A stretch of 64,000 nt of DNA. It comes from Chytridium lagenaria (Eukaryota > Chytridiomycota > Chytridiomycetes > Chytridiales > Chytridiaceae). The first letter of the stretch is position 1; every line of letters starts with the position of its first letter. This document shows positions 11,721 to 24,572 of the stretch, one piece after another. Made by a program: the position numbers and the translations under genes. The stretch spans positions 310,001 through 374,000 of the forward strand of contig JAHLKC010000019.1 in the NCBI GenBank assembly GCA_025449115.1. The letters are read 5' to 3'. Under the pieces are notes generated by a model. That model saw only the letters and a list, made by a program, of their open reading frames with translations. It did not search any database and had not been told where the DNA came from.

Positions 11721-14459
11721 ATGCTAACTGCCGTCATGGATGAGATGCCGGCCTATCTACAGGATGGCTGGCGCACTGAAGACAAAAACATCAACGAGCT
11801 CATCAGTATCCTCTCTGAGCGCGGTATTGACATGCCTTCAAAGCGAGAGAAGAAGCCCTTTTATGTGGATCTCTTCAACTCCGAGATTATAGCCAACAGA
11901 GAGAAGTTTAGAAACGAGTGGCATAGGCTCCAGATGATGAGCCCCCACAAACGGAAACCTTTCGCCGCACCGGTGACCACTTCGGCCGCTTCGGCTTCTG
12001 TTTCCGACTCACCTAAACGGCAAGCCAAAGCGAAGGCATCATCAACCTCTGTGTACGATTCCATGGTTCCATCCCCAAAGCCATCCACCCGGAAGACCCG
12101 TTCAACAATGGAGGAGATTGAAGTGGTTGACGTGGATGAGGAAGTCTCGTTGAAAAAACGTCCGTCGAGATCGGAAGCTGCTTCTGCGAAAGCGCGGGAG
12201 GAGGACCGGGGCCTTCCACCAACTGTGACGGCTAGAAGTCGGACTGAAACTCCCATTCAAGGTCCCAGTACCACCACTGAATTCTCTCCCGACAGCTCTC
12301 TTGATACCATTGACATGATGTCCTTTGCTAATGACATGGACTTTGAAGAGGCTGCTAGCCGACGGAAGTCCGTTGGGGAGTCGTTGTCCATGAGGCAGAT
12401 GAGGCCCACAGAGGATGATTTGATGCGACGACGCACAACTATTGCAGGTGCAGAGATCTTTCGGAACCGCCATGAGGACCGTTTGGAAAGCCCTGCCCGA
12501 AATGCTTATGGTGCAGCTACAAGTAACTTCGGCACTCCCAATAACCCATCCACGCCCCAAAAGTTCATGGACCTTCAGAGGTTGGCCACTCCTATGAAGG
12601 ATCTTCCAAAGGATCTTGCCTCAATGATGGGTGGACCGCTTCCTGGGATGGGGTCCAGCTCAGCACGAACCCCTGCATCAGTCGTAAAGCCCACCCCTGT
12701 TAGGGAAGCTTTCACTCCGAAGTCAAAGTCGTTTGCAACACCTGCAAAGGCAACCGAGGCGGAGGAGACTTGGGACAATATCTTGCCTGGTACACGCAGG
12801 AGGACCCCAGTGTCCAAAACGCCGGAACGAGCCTCTCCGGCCAAGGTTGCTGGTACCCCCAAGGTGGTCGTGAAGAAAAAGGTGCTCAGAAAGTCGACTA
12901 AGCAGAATCCACTCAAGCCTATTGTGGGTTTGATCATTCTCGGTTACATTACTATATATGCGATGCTCTGGGATCGTGTTGGATATCGTAATGTTGGAAC
13001 CACTCCTGCAACTCGTCTCAACCTGGTCAAGAATGAGGATTTGGATAAGCTTCTTGCTCGCTTTGTTCCTCTCACTAGGCCCTGCCCTACTCATGCCACC
13101 TGTTTTGGAAAGTCAGTACTTTCATGCAACGCTCCCGATCTCGAGCTTAAACCCTCTGTCATCGCCAGGTTGTTGGCTCCTTTTGTTGGAAAAGACAATG
13201 CGCCATTTTTGGTGCCTTTTGGGTTGGCTGACCCCAAGTGCTCACCGGATACAGAGAAGTTGAGACAGGAGGCACAGAGAGAGGGCCTTGTGGAGAGTCT
13301 TCTTCTTCATCTTGACAACATTGTCCGCTTGAATGTGGGGAAGGCCATGTGTGGACAGTCGAGTCCTGAGATGACGATGCGTGCAAGAAGAACACGTGGT
13401 GCGCCGCTTCTTCGTTACGGTATGTTGCTTGGAGCTGCGAAGAAGGAACTTCGGTCATTCCTTGGAACAAAGTGGGGTGAGGAGAAGTTTGAGGAAATGT
13501 GGGGGCATGTGCTGCAACGGCTTTCTGATCCTTCTTCGCATGGGTCGGCAATGGAGGTTGGTGACGTTTCTCAAGTGGCGTGTCCCGTCTCGTCGGTTGT
13601 TGGGGAGGGGGGACAAAGGCTCTTGGTGTCTTCCAGCCCTCCGATTATGACAGTCACATGTCGTGCCACTTTGGCCTTTATCGATTTGACACGGGCACGA
13701 TGGTTGGAACTTAGTCTTTCCGGTCTCCTTCTTGCCGGAGCAACAATTGGATACTTTGTTCGTAAGTCCATGATTCGTGAATCCCAAGTGGTGTCTGTGT
13801 TGATTGACGACATCCTCTACTCGGTTCATGAGGAGACTGTTCATAACATCAAGGATCCAGTCAGTCACCCTGTCGCCGGACTCATCATCCTTCAGCTCCG
13901 TGACTACCTTCTCAACGTTGCTGTTGCAAACTCGAAGCAAGGGTCTGCTGACTCAGCTGACGGGCTCTTCCCTTCAAGAGTGGATGACGCAGGAAGAACC
14001 TTGTGGACTCTACCCGACGCATCCACTCGTGACAGGATCTGGTCAAAATGCACATCACTTATCCAACGGAATTCTTGCATACGTGAAATCCAGATGGATT
14101 ACAAGGGCAAGAGGCATCCAACTTGGCAGTGGATTGGTAGCCCAGCTTTGAGCCCAAAGCCTCGGCATGCCCCTTCATCTTCAGCTTCTCACAAGGCGAG
14201 CGCTCCGACTTCTAACTTTGGAGCGTTCCCAACGGCCACACCTGATCGCTCCATGCCGGAGACTCCAGCAGGGACATCTGCCTATGGCATGGCTTACACA
14301 AAGAAGGTCCCGGAGACACCATTTGGTATCGGTTCCATGCAGTTTTCGAGCATACTCACGGACCCTCTTGCTGGGACTTCTTCAACCTCGGAAGAGGCGA
14401 AGGAGCCAGTGGCATCTGGATCGCTTCTTTACCCCACTCTTGATGATTTTGACTATTGA
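11721..14459 (+). CDS. Inner nuclear membrane protein, Src1/Heh1/MAN1 family
   Basis: A single uninterrupted frame of 912 codons, the longest intact one in the window. Residues 1-45 (AYLQDGW...NELISILSERGIDMP) form a HeH (LEM-like) helix-extension-helix domain that contacts chromatin. A long Ser/Thr/Pro-rich nucleoplasmic linker with basic clusters follows, which fits a nuclear import signal. The first membrane segment is near residues 398-420 and the second near 658-680. Between them lies a lumenal domain with Cys pairs (RPCPTHATC, SCNAPD). After the second is the MAN1/Src1 C-terminal domain (DDILYSVHEETVHNIKDP, QLRDYLL, RDRIWSKC, and a W-x-W tail). The family anchors chromatin and rDNA to the nuclear envelope and works in nuclear pore quality control. 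The start codon could be ATG 11721 or Met6 (11736). The HeH domain follows either one. Confidence 0.9.
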   Translation: MLTAVMDEMPAYLQDGWRTEDKNINELISILSERGIDMPSKREKKPFYVDLFNSEIIANREKFRNEWHRLQMMSPHKRKPFAAPVTTSAASASVSDSPKRQAKAKASSTSVYDSMVPSPKPSTRKTRSTMEEIEVVDVDEEVSLKKRPSRSEAASAKAREEDRGLPPTVTARSRTETPIQGPSTTTEFSPDSSLDTIDMMSFANDMDFEEAASRRKSVGESLSMRQMRPTEDDLMRRRTTIAGAEIFRNRHEDRLESPARNAYGAATSNFGTPNNPSTPQKFMDLQRLATPMKDLPKDLASMMGGPLPGMGSSSARTPASVVKPTPVREAFTPKSKSFATPAKATEAEETWDNILPGTRRRTPVSKTPERASPAKVAGTPKVVVKKKVLRKSTKQNPLKPIVGLIILGYITIYAMLWDRVGYRNVGTTPATRLNLVKNEDLDKLLARFVPLTRPCPTHATCFGKSVLSCNAPDLELKPSVIARLLAPFVGKDNAPFLVPFGLADPKCSPDTEKLRQEAQREGLVESLLLHLDNIVRLNVGKAMCGQSSPEMTMRARRTRGAPLLRYGMLLGAAKKELRSFLGTKWGEEKFEEMWGHVLQRLSDPSSHGSAMEVGDVSQVACPVSSVVGEGGQRLLVSSSPPIMTVTCRATLAFIDLTRARWLELSLSGLLLAGATIGYFVRKSMIRESQVVSVLIDDILYSVHEETVHNIKDPVSHPVAGLIILQLRDYLLNVAVANSKQGSADSADGLFPSRVDDAGRTLWTLPDASTRDRIWSKCTSLIQRNSCIREIQMDYKGKRHPTWQWIGSPALSPKPRHAPSSSASHKASAPTSNFGAFPTATPDRSMPETPAGTSAYGMAYTKKVPETPFGIGSMQFSSILTDPLAGTSSTSEEAKEPVASGSLLYPTLDDFDY

Positions 14460-14648
14460 TGTTTTGCTTCGTGTGCCAACTTGAACCCTTGGTCAGCTTT
14501 CTAGATGTGTATTTCACTTTTTTTGCCATTCCGATGATGTTTCCGTCACTTCTTTAAATAGTTTATAATTATGTGCTTGTTGCTTCTCAGGAGTTTTTAT
14601 TGTTTTTGAAATGGTTGGGAAAGAGTTAAACAAATAAAGCACGTGTCT

Positions 14649-15496
14649 CTATACTGTTCTAATAATGCGAGCTGGGTTTCCTGCGACCACAGTTCGAGGT
14701 GGTACGTCTTTAGTGACCACGCTGCCAGCTCCGATAACGGCACCGTCGCCGATTGTAACTCCAGGTAATATTACGGCAGCGCCACCAATCCAGACATCGT
14801 TTCCTATTACAATTTGTTTGGCGTATTCGGGTCCACCTATAATTAAAAAAAAGGAGGAAGTGTATTGATGCCGTTGTTAAATATATTACAGTACGGTTTC
14901 CCGTCACGCACCGTCTGTTCTAAGCTCCGGCTCTAGAGGATGGTAGGCCGCGTAGATTTGGACATTTGGCGCAATCAACACATCGTTCCCGATAATGACC
15001 TTGTTGCAGTCCAAAATGAGGACCTTTTCCAGGAGTAAATACGCGTCGATTTAGATATGCGAGACTGAAGTGGATTTCAACACACATTACTGTTCATATA
15101 GACATTCTTGCCGAGGATAATGTTCGACCCCTACGATGGGAGACACAAGACACCATTAAGAATGCATTTTCATAAGCAAATCGTCCCCACATAATCACAT
15201 CGGAAGGGTGACTCGATGTATGCCGTTTCAGAGCCCTCTCCAATAAGCTCCTTGAGAATTTTTTGCCTGTCAGGATGGTTCGCAGGTACCTCGTCCAGCT
15301 TGTTAAGCTTTGCACACAGCATGCGTGAGTGGTCACGCATGGCTGTCAACTCCTTTTCAAAGCCGTAGTAAAGCTCGCCTGCCATCATCATCTCATGCTC
15401 AGTACGAGAATCCGTGGCCGTTGGCAGCATGGGTCGTCTACGCGGGTCCATCTTTGTTTTGTTGTGGTGGCGTCTATCTTTCAATATACGGATCAC
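14649..15496 (-). CDS. Sugar O-acetyltransferase, maltose/galactoside acetyltransferase (NodL/LacA) type
   Basis: This left-handed beta-helix enzyme transfers acetyl from acetyl-CoA to a sugar hydroxyl. Exon 1 (15496 to about 15190) holds the N-terminal Mac domain: [16 protein letters not shown] and a KLNKLDEVP region, ending FRCDY at an exon boundary. Short exons then give [15 protein letters not shown] and a block with [26 protein letters not shown]. The last exon (from about 14837 to the stop at 14649) has [36 protein letters not shown] and ends [11 protein letters not shown]. The YAAYHP segment includes the catalytic histidine position of the family. The family is common in fungi and bacteria; the introns argue against recent bacterial transfer. 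It converges with the Src1 gene, 189 bp apart. The substrate cannot be read from sequence. Confidence 0.85.
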
Positions 15497-15914
15497 CAGC
15501 CGAGTCCGACGGAATACTCAAAAGGGAGCCTGTGCGACAACGGTCGCCTTAGCGAATTTTTCAATTTACCTTAAGTCGGAAAACACAGCAGTGAGTGTCT
15601 GGAGAAGCTACTCCATCCGAGCCATCACATCACATCCCATGCGCATCCGGTGCCGTTATTGCGAGAGGAGATCGATATCATGTGGATTCATGCCGTTGGA
15701 ATGATGGAATCGGCTTTCATAAGGATGCTTTGGATGGTGGTGGATAATAGTGTGGCTATTTAGGGTACGCCTTTCTCAGGCAATGACGTCGGACAACTGA
15801 CGGCAGAGATCTTTATGAGGATGGCATGCTGGAGCTCTCTCTTTCGCATGCTTATCATACGCTTCATTGAATACTAACGGTTATGTTATTTGTTTTTGGT
15901 TTTTCTTAGTCAAT
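15497..15914. promoter_or_regulatory. Divergent promoter region of the acetyltransferase and RPS2, with a probable 5'UTR intron
   Basis: The 418 bases end in a pyrimidine-rich stretch and ttttcttag five to six bases before the RPS2 start codon. That is the acceptor of a probable intron in the RPS2 leader, a common arrangement for ribosomal protein genes. No separate gene is visible. Confidence 0.4.
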
Positions 15915-16247
15915 ATGGCTGACGCTGCATCGGCCCGTGGACGTGGTGGACGTGGTGATCGTGGTGCCCCCCGTGGACGCCGTGGTGACCGTGGACGTGG
16001 ACGTGGACGTGGAAGGAAGGATGACGAGAAGGGTGACTGGTCGGTGAACTTTTTCTCTGTTTTTGTCTGTTGAATGGTCTAGACATGCGACAGGAAGACT
16101 GACTTTGACATCTATTAAAGGGTTCCCGTTACCAAGCTGGGTCGTCTTGTGAAGGATGGAAAGATCAAGTCGATCGAGGAGATCTACTTGTTCTCCCTCC
16201 CCATTAAGGAGTACCAGATAGTCGACTTCTTCCTCCCTAAGCTCAAG

Positions 16248-16282
<35 letters not shown>

Positions 16283-16784
16283 GACCCGTGCCGGTCAGCG
16301 CACCAGGTTTAAGGCGTTCGTCGTCATCGGTGACTTCAACGGTCACGTCGGTCTCGGTGTCAAGTGCTCTAAGGAAGTCGCTACCGCCATTCGTGGTGCC
16401 ATCATCCTTGCCAAGCTCTCCGTCATCCCTGTCCGTCGTGGTTACTGGGGTACCATCCTTGGAGAGCCCCACACTGTTCCTTCCAAGGTCACCGGAAAGT
16501 GCGGTTCCACCCTCACCCGTCTCGTCCCCGCTCCCCGCGGCACCGGTATCGTTGCTGCCCCCGTTCCTAAGAAGCTCTTGCAGCTTGCTGGTATCCAGGA
16601 CTGCTACACCACTTCCCGCGGTTCTACCAAGACTCTTGGTAACTTCGTGAAGGCCACTTTCCAGGCCATCAGCGAGACTTACGGTTTCCTCACCCCTGAT
16701 CTCTGGGCTGAGACCAAGTTCTCCAAGTCCCCTTACCAGGAGTGGAGCGACTTCCTTGCCAAGACTGGCAAGAAGACCTACTAA
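15915..16784 (+). CDS. RPS2: 40S ribosomal protein uS5 (RPS2)
   Basis: uS5 sits at the mRNA entry region of the small subunit and contributes to decoding accuracy. Exon 1 (15915-16039) encodes an N-terminus rich in Arg-Gly repeats (RGRGGRGD...RGRGRGRG), the site of arginine methylation in eukaryotic uS5. The intron ends at the acceptor at 16120 and splits the tryptophan codon before [17 protein letters not shown]. Exon 2 carries the S5 domain with [35 protein letters not shown] and the C-terminal S5 fold ([24 protein letters not shown], then [14 protein letters not shown]). It ends at 16784. Codons are strongly C-ending compared with the neighbours, as expected for a highly expressed gene. 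Length is about 263 residues. Confidence 0.97.
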
Positions 16785-16954
16785 AGGATGATTTACTCTT
16801 ATATATAGCTTGAATAAATCGCCTGAGGATTTGGCAAACGTCTTCATAGTTTCTTTGCAGTGATTTATTGTTCCATAATTATATACATTAGCTTTATCCC
16901 GCTCTGCCATGTGATCTTTACCGATCGAGTCCGGTAATCCTCACTTGCTCCATA

Positions 16955-19900
16955 TTATAATCCCAAACCTTCTGCCAAGAAAAATAGTGCTGTCTCAATG
17001 TCGTCCGGATCAGAGTAAGTTTTTGAAAGTTGAATTTTTAACTCTGCATCGGTGGCCTCTTTCTCTCGAGTTTCTTGCGGGGTGCCAGCTGGGAGGTCGT
17101 GAACAGTCGAGTTTGCGATCTCCTGGACGGTCGAGTTGCCGATCTCCTGTACGGTCGAGTTTGTGATCTCCTCCGTCGTGGAGTTTACAACCGTATCGTC
17201 TGGCTCGAGTTCTTCAGCCTGCATGAACCTTCCGGACATTTTCCGGCGCTGACGTTCTGTTCGAACAGCAAGCTTAATATGAGCCTTGTCGGCTTCTGTC
17301 AATTCCGCGTCGAGCAGCTCCTCAATGTATTCTTCGTGAGACTGGATTTTTATAAGAGCGTCCTGATATCTATTTTTCACGTAAGTAAAAACCCCGTCTA
17401 CCAGTTTATGTCATACTTATCAATTACCCCGCGCTGCAATGAAAGTAAGAATATACTTAAACTCCAGAAAAACGTACCAAAACAGAATCCCCGTAATCGA
17501 CTTCCGGGTTGAGTTCTGACGGTGGATTTTCTGGTGGAGCCGTGAAGTAGTTTTGAAGGTCCTGCTTCATAAAAATTCTGTCTGATCGCTTTTTTATCAA
17601 CCACTTTCTATAAATCTGTCACGCAAATCATCAACATTTTATGATTACCGTGCCACTCGATCTTGCTCATGTTGTTTTTTGTTTAACTTTTCCTCAAGGT
17701 TCAGCGTGAGAATGTAGTAACGTATACTGGTTTTTGCTGACCATATCTGTATGCCTGCACAGATGTCAGGTATGTGATATAATAAATTATGTACCCTGGC
17801 GATGGCTGGTGTTGATGATGAAATATATAAGTTTCTATACCTTCTTCATATAAAACCTACCTTGGTTCATCCAAAATCAACTATGATCACTCGATTCGCG
17901 GACACTAGATTATCCCTACTCCTCCTGCTGTTTTAAAAAATCAGCACAATAAATACCCAAACGGTGGTTACAGTCGTCGTATCAGAAAACTGACACTGCT
18001 CATCCGGGTCGTTAACGTATCAATTAGTTTTGTCGATTTCCAACAGTTTTTCCAGTAATAAAAGAATTCTATCTTTACAATACTTGCAGAAGGCTGAAAG
18101 CGGTTATTGACATTTAATAACGCTATACGTACTTATAGTTCGACTGATGTTGAAAGATCAAATCTTGTCGCGATGCCAGCGACCTTTTATGATATCTTGA
18201 ATAACAGGATTTTGTAAGAAGGGTCGGGTCGCTACGGTCGAGCTCCTGGAAATGCCGTGCTTTCATGTTGTCAACAATTTCGTCGAGCTATCACCCAACG
18301 CGACTAAGTCTCTAAACAGGTATTTGAAAGGGATAAGTGAAACGCTTACTTCTCGCCTTGCTAGCGCTAAAAGATTCCATCTAATATTCAGCATGTATAC
18401 AGAAAAGCGAAAAATTAAAACCATCTCCGTCCAAAGTATACTCTTCTGCCAGTCGTTGTAGCTCGCATTGCTGTTTTTTATGGAAGCTTCTGATATTTCT
18501 AAAGAAGATATAAATTATATATATAAAATGATAATTACCAAAAAATGTCTGGATGGTTCATAATGCAGCAAGCTCATATTCTACCAAGGAGATTAGCATA
18601 TTCCGCAGTCAAAAGTTGCTAAGTATTCTAATCTTTTAGGGAAAGGGTTATATATATCTTCTACCATTACATCGCATGTTGCGTAGTTGTGAGGCGTGTA
18701 ACAATGTTAAACTCCTTCTTTGGTGGCAACTCCATCTGCAATGGTGTATTATCCAGCCTTCGAATATCGAATTAAAAACCCCAAGACAGAAGTAAGAAAC
18801 TTACCGTAATACAACTGGTTCAATAAGATTAATTAATGTGTGGAGTTGAGTCTTTGCAGAGCTTTATCCCCTTCCGTGGAATCTTGAAATCTACCTGAAT
18901 ACAATTAAACAAGCTTGATTGAAATATACCGTTCATGATAGGATTACTATACCGATTCCGGAAATGTCAAGAGTGTCCAAATAACCTTGTGTACAAAGTT
19001 CACCTATTACAATTATGTATCAAGCTCCACTCGGTCAAATCTCACCATGCACCAGTACTCCTCTGACAGAAAAAAAAATGTCAATAAAGCAACATAGTCT
19101 TCTTTATCTCACCCAGCTTATTTTGCAGCGGATAGCCTGTTAAGCAGAGCCTCGACGGCGTTTTAATTTGATTGGCTAATATCGTGATCATCGATTTCGG
19201 ATTTTTAATCTTATATTATTAGTCGTTTTAAAGTAAAACCATGCAAACCGTATGAGCCTCGTCGCACACGATAAGAGATGGCCCAGGATCAACTAAGGTA
19301 TCCCGTGCAATTTTCCTGAGGGTAGCTTTAATGTCTTCAAGCTCTTCGTCTTCCGATTCTGCAACTGTTGCCCCCGCATTTACGATCGGTTTTAAAAGCA
19401 CCCGAAACATGTCATAAGATATGATCAAAACTCCAAAAGAATTTGACCAGTTTTTTAAGATGTTCAGACGCGTTCCGGCTGAAAAAATATTGCCTTAAGA
19501 CAAAGTGTGAGGATGAAAGAACTTCCGATGAAGATACCTTGTAAGACGGAAACATAGCCGATCACTCTTGATAAATCTTCCTCAGGAATCCATTTCTCAA
19601 ACTCCAGCTTCCTTGTAAAAATTTAATTATTCGCAACATAATCGCTTTACCAATTATCAACAACAATAGAAGGAGCAACCACTAAAATCTTTCGTTCCTA
19701 TAAAGTTAGATATTATATATCATACGCCTACTTTCATGTGTTCTGGGATAGATATATTATCGCGAAGTATTTCTCGACAGAGTGTGTAAATGAATGCCTT
19801 TCAAAAATTAAAACTCCATTTTTACATCAGCTTTACGATTGTTTGTAAAGTTTTGCCTGGAAAAGGTATGAGTACAGTAAAGAAAATAACAACAAACTCA

Positions 19901-22900
19901 CCTAAACCCATTGCATGCGCTAAAATCGACCCCGTACGGCTACCGTCCATATTTTTTAACATAATCAAAGACTTCCACATAAATCGAACTCCTTCAATCT
20001 TGCCGCTAACGTATCAGAATCTTTCTTTTTTTGTTTCTTGTAGTTTACTTCACCTGATGTGGTTTCATGTAATATCCAAAGAACCCGTCCAAATATACAG
20101 GGTCATGAAAGTCTTCATCTCCGACATTGACAAGGATTTTCTAAATAATGTTTACAGCGGGCATCGGGTGCAATAACCCACCTCAGCATTATTAATGCTC
20201 AATAGAGCTTTATGTCTGTAAGGCGTAAATAAGGCTTCATCAAGCTTGAAATAACTGCGTGATAACTCACCGCTCCGCACGCCTCAAAAATTCTTTCTCC
20301 TGCTTTTCCCTAGCCTCACGACTTTTCCTTGCAAACTTTGATTCCGGCGCAATGCTCTTAATGTCGCGCCGACCCTTCTTTTTCGAGGGGCTCTCTTCTC
20401 TTTCCCTCCGTTCCCGACTATTCCCTCCACTCATCAGGCTTCGGTCGCTATCGTCGCTTTCTTCGGTTTCGGATAAGATCGCGCACGGTCCTTTCTTCCG
20501 TTTTTCAGAAGACCCAGTAGTTGTAAGTTTTAAAGGGTAAACTGACGAGATCTGCTGTTCTTTGTCACCTTCACCCGCAGTAGAATCATCTGAAAGGACA
20601 CGCCTCTTTCTTTTTTTAAACCCGGCTACAGACAAGGTGTTTGGAATATCTAAAGTAATTGGGATTTCTTCCAACTCTTCCACGCGCTCGTACCCCTCCT
20701 CGTCAAATGTTCTGCCCTCTGGTGGATCAGGCGGCCCGTCGCAATTCAATATCTCCGTCGTCCTCCAAGTAATGAACTTCTGAATATTATCGGTGCAAAG
20801 CGGGTCCAAAAGCCTGAAATCTTGCCCATAACCGCTTTTAGACGTAGTACCTTCCGACGCCAAATCGGAAAGATACTTATGGTATTCCATAAAAAGCTGC
20901 CTCTCTTCCCTTGAAAAAGTCTTAAGATTTCCATTGTGGTCAAAGGTTGCCATATTAGATTGCCGCACTGACTCAATATATTTTTTTTTGAACTGCGAAA
21001 CTAAGAGATGGCAATTAAGACAGGCTGATATCAAATGTTCTTACCGGTCGATAATTCCTCTTTAAACAGCTCATCTACCCGATGATTGAAATGTAGATGG
21101 TTATAGTCGGTAGGTGCCGGACAGAAATTTCTATTGTAAGTTACAGTTGGATCGGATATTTCCACAATGTTGTCATCAATATGGATATTTTTTTTCCGAG
21201 ATTTTTTTGGATCACCTCTCGAGACTTTACGAGGAATTGGTTTTTTCTTCACGCTAATCGTGTCTCCGAAACGCAAAGCTGAGGGTCCGGCGTGATCCTC
21301 ACTATTGGACATGACTTCGATGGCATCATCAACAGGCGAAACCTCCATTGCATCCACATCAATAACATCTTCATCTTCCGGGGCAATGAAATCTGACCAA
21401 TCCTCAATTGGAAGCGGGCTGCTTTTCCCCGTGTTTTCTCTTGAAGCTGCTTTTTTCCTGGTGGTGGAATTGGAGGGGGGCGGTTGTGGAATTGGGCCTC
21501 GACATAAATCGATTTTCCATCTATACTCTTCCACTGATTCTACTGTTGGTGCGAGATTCTCGCACGCCTTTCGAAGAGCGGTAAAATTCGTTCCAAAACT
21601 GTCCTTAATACTCTTCACAAGTTTCGGTAAGCGCCTATCGAGTATGTCCGTCAATGACTTGGACCAATCAGCCATGAGATATCTATCTCGATATATGACG
21701 TGCGATTTTTGCCGCAACCTTGGGAGCTCCTTCACATGCCAATTCTGTCGTTGTCGCTCTATCTCGGCTTCGATAACTTCATCCGCATTCAAATTCTCAA
21801 TAACCTCGTCAATCGGACTAGCAATGATCGATCTTGCATCATCGATATCTTCAATATCTTCCAAAGAACCGACCGAGTCGTCTTTGGATTGACGTCGTTT
21901 TTGCCCTTCAGGCTCACCGCGAATCCTCTTTGCGCGCTTCGGAGTGCTCTCCTCCTCATTGCCGAAGCTATTAGCAGGAGGCTCCCCCATCTCTTCTTCG
22001 AACTCATCTTCCCGCTCATCTTCCACTTGGTCATCCTCCGTATCGGGCTCTCCTTCGTCTTCCGAATCACCGAAAAGGGGAAGAACTTCATCCTCATTTT
22101 CCGGGCTTGCGATTTCAGAACTTTCAATTGAAGGAGGGACAAAGATATGAGGTGGAATGTAATCTCCCCGAATTATCCCAGAAGTCTAATAACGTAAGAA
22201 AGCTCAACGGAATATTGCCTATTGAAGTAATAATTACCTAGGAGAGTCTTATTTGCTGAAGCGAAAACCCTTACAGGCATGCGAGCTGAAGGAGTTTTCA
22301 CCGGGCAAACCCAAACCGCCATCGTCGACTTTAACCGCGGTTTGAAATCTGGAAGGTCATCGACAAATGAAAGGCAATCTTGTGAGAGCATTCGTTTCAA
22401 TTTCATCTATCAAATTAGTACAGAGGAGGGAAAAATCTTTACTTGAATGGGTCTGCGAATATTACGAGGGATTGCTGTACTCAAGTCAGATATTGCATAG
22501 ATAATTGTATATTTAAGCTTACCTGCTTTTCTGAAATGGAAATCTTCCTCATCGTCTTCTTTGAGGCGACTTCCAACGTTGAAGACAACTTCGTCTGAAA
22601 TGGATGTGCCCTTATGATCATGCGTCACCAGATATCTACTCGTCTCTTTTCAAATGTCAAACAAAAATGCTTTCTGATCATTGCTTGCAGCATGACTTAC
22701 TCTCTTCGTCTTTGAAGGCATCCAGTGGCGATGTTTTCAATTCTTCGATTGCTTCCCATAACTAAATGGTCTAACAAGAAATGCATGTGAAATGGGCGCA
22801 CCTTACAGCGTAGCCCAAAAGATTTAATCCCAAAGTTCACTAAGGCGCCCTCGGTCACCGTCTCGAGAGTTTCACCGTCAATATGATTGTCTAGAGAATT

Positions 22901-23150
22901 GAGCCACTGAGCTTGATTTGAAAAGACTGACCTCGGAATGCTGACTCTGCGGCATTTCGCATCCCGTCGTCCAGGGTATTCAACTTCTGAATCCATTGAA
23001 AGACTCGATCCATTGACCAAGTTGCCAGGGCCATACTGTCCAGACTGAATGTCACTTACGAAATTGTCGGATTCCGACAATGGCAGCTGCTGTAATAGAT
23101 TCAAGTATTCACTACAGGAAATTTATATTTACATACTGTTGATGGCATTA
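16955..23150 (-). CDS. SNF2-family chromatin remodelling ATPase, ATRX/ARIP4 (RAD54L2)-like
   Basis: A roughly 6.2-kb, many-intron gene. The N-terminal exons (23.1-22.2 kb) have no known domain. An acidic Ser/Glu-rich region follows (22.15-21.0 kb), then a basic region (21.0-20.3 kb). The ATPase core starts with FIHKVVKPHQVEGVKFMW near 20.0 kb. Motif I (AHAMGLGKT) is split by an intron between GL and GKT near 19.9 kb. LVVAPSIVVDNW comes near 19.68 kb and motif II, DEAH, near 19.26 kb. Further on, LPPKKEFNIV lies near 18.7 kb, ANRVIIVDFG near 17.88 kb and AYRYGQQKPVYV near 17.74 kb. This layout, with RYGQ and a following DKK segment, is typical of ATRX/ARIP4 proteins. The tail has an 8-residue repeat, NSTVQEI-x, and ends at 16955. 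Two single-base deletions (near 17867 and 17720), and possibly a third at the next junction, interrupt the C-terminal helicase lobe. The upstream start is uncertain. Confidence 0.75.
17100..17192 (-). repeat. 24-bp coding minisatellite in the SNF2 C-terminus
   Basis: On the plus strand the unit reads approximately cggtcgagtttgcgatctcctg and recurs every 24 bases about three and a half times. Translated on the minus strand it gives tandem octapeptides NSTVQEIG / NSTVQEIA / NSTVHDLP, preceded by a diverged NSTTEEIT. Confidence 0.85.
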
Positions 23151-23177
23151 TTTTTACATCCATATCATCCCAAACGA

Positions 23178-24484
<1,307 letters not shown>

Positions 24485-24572
24485 ATGGTGGGACAACTTG
24501 CTGCGGATGGGATGCGACAAGCAGGAACGGAAATTGTAATCAAGACAGGACAAGGACTGCAAGAGGTTTTAT

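Noticed and set aside
15906..16910. Long minus-strand open frame of 334 codons
   Set aside because: It is the antisense of the GC3-rich RPS2 gene, a common artefact of biased codons.
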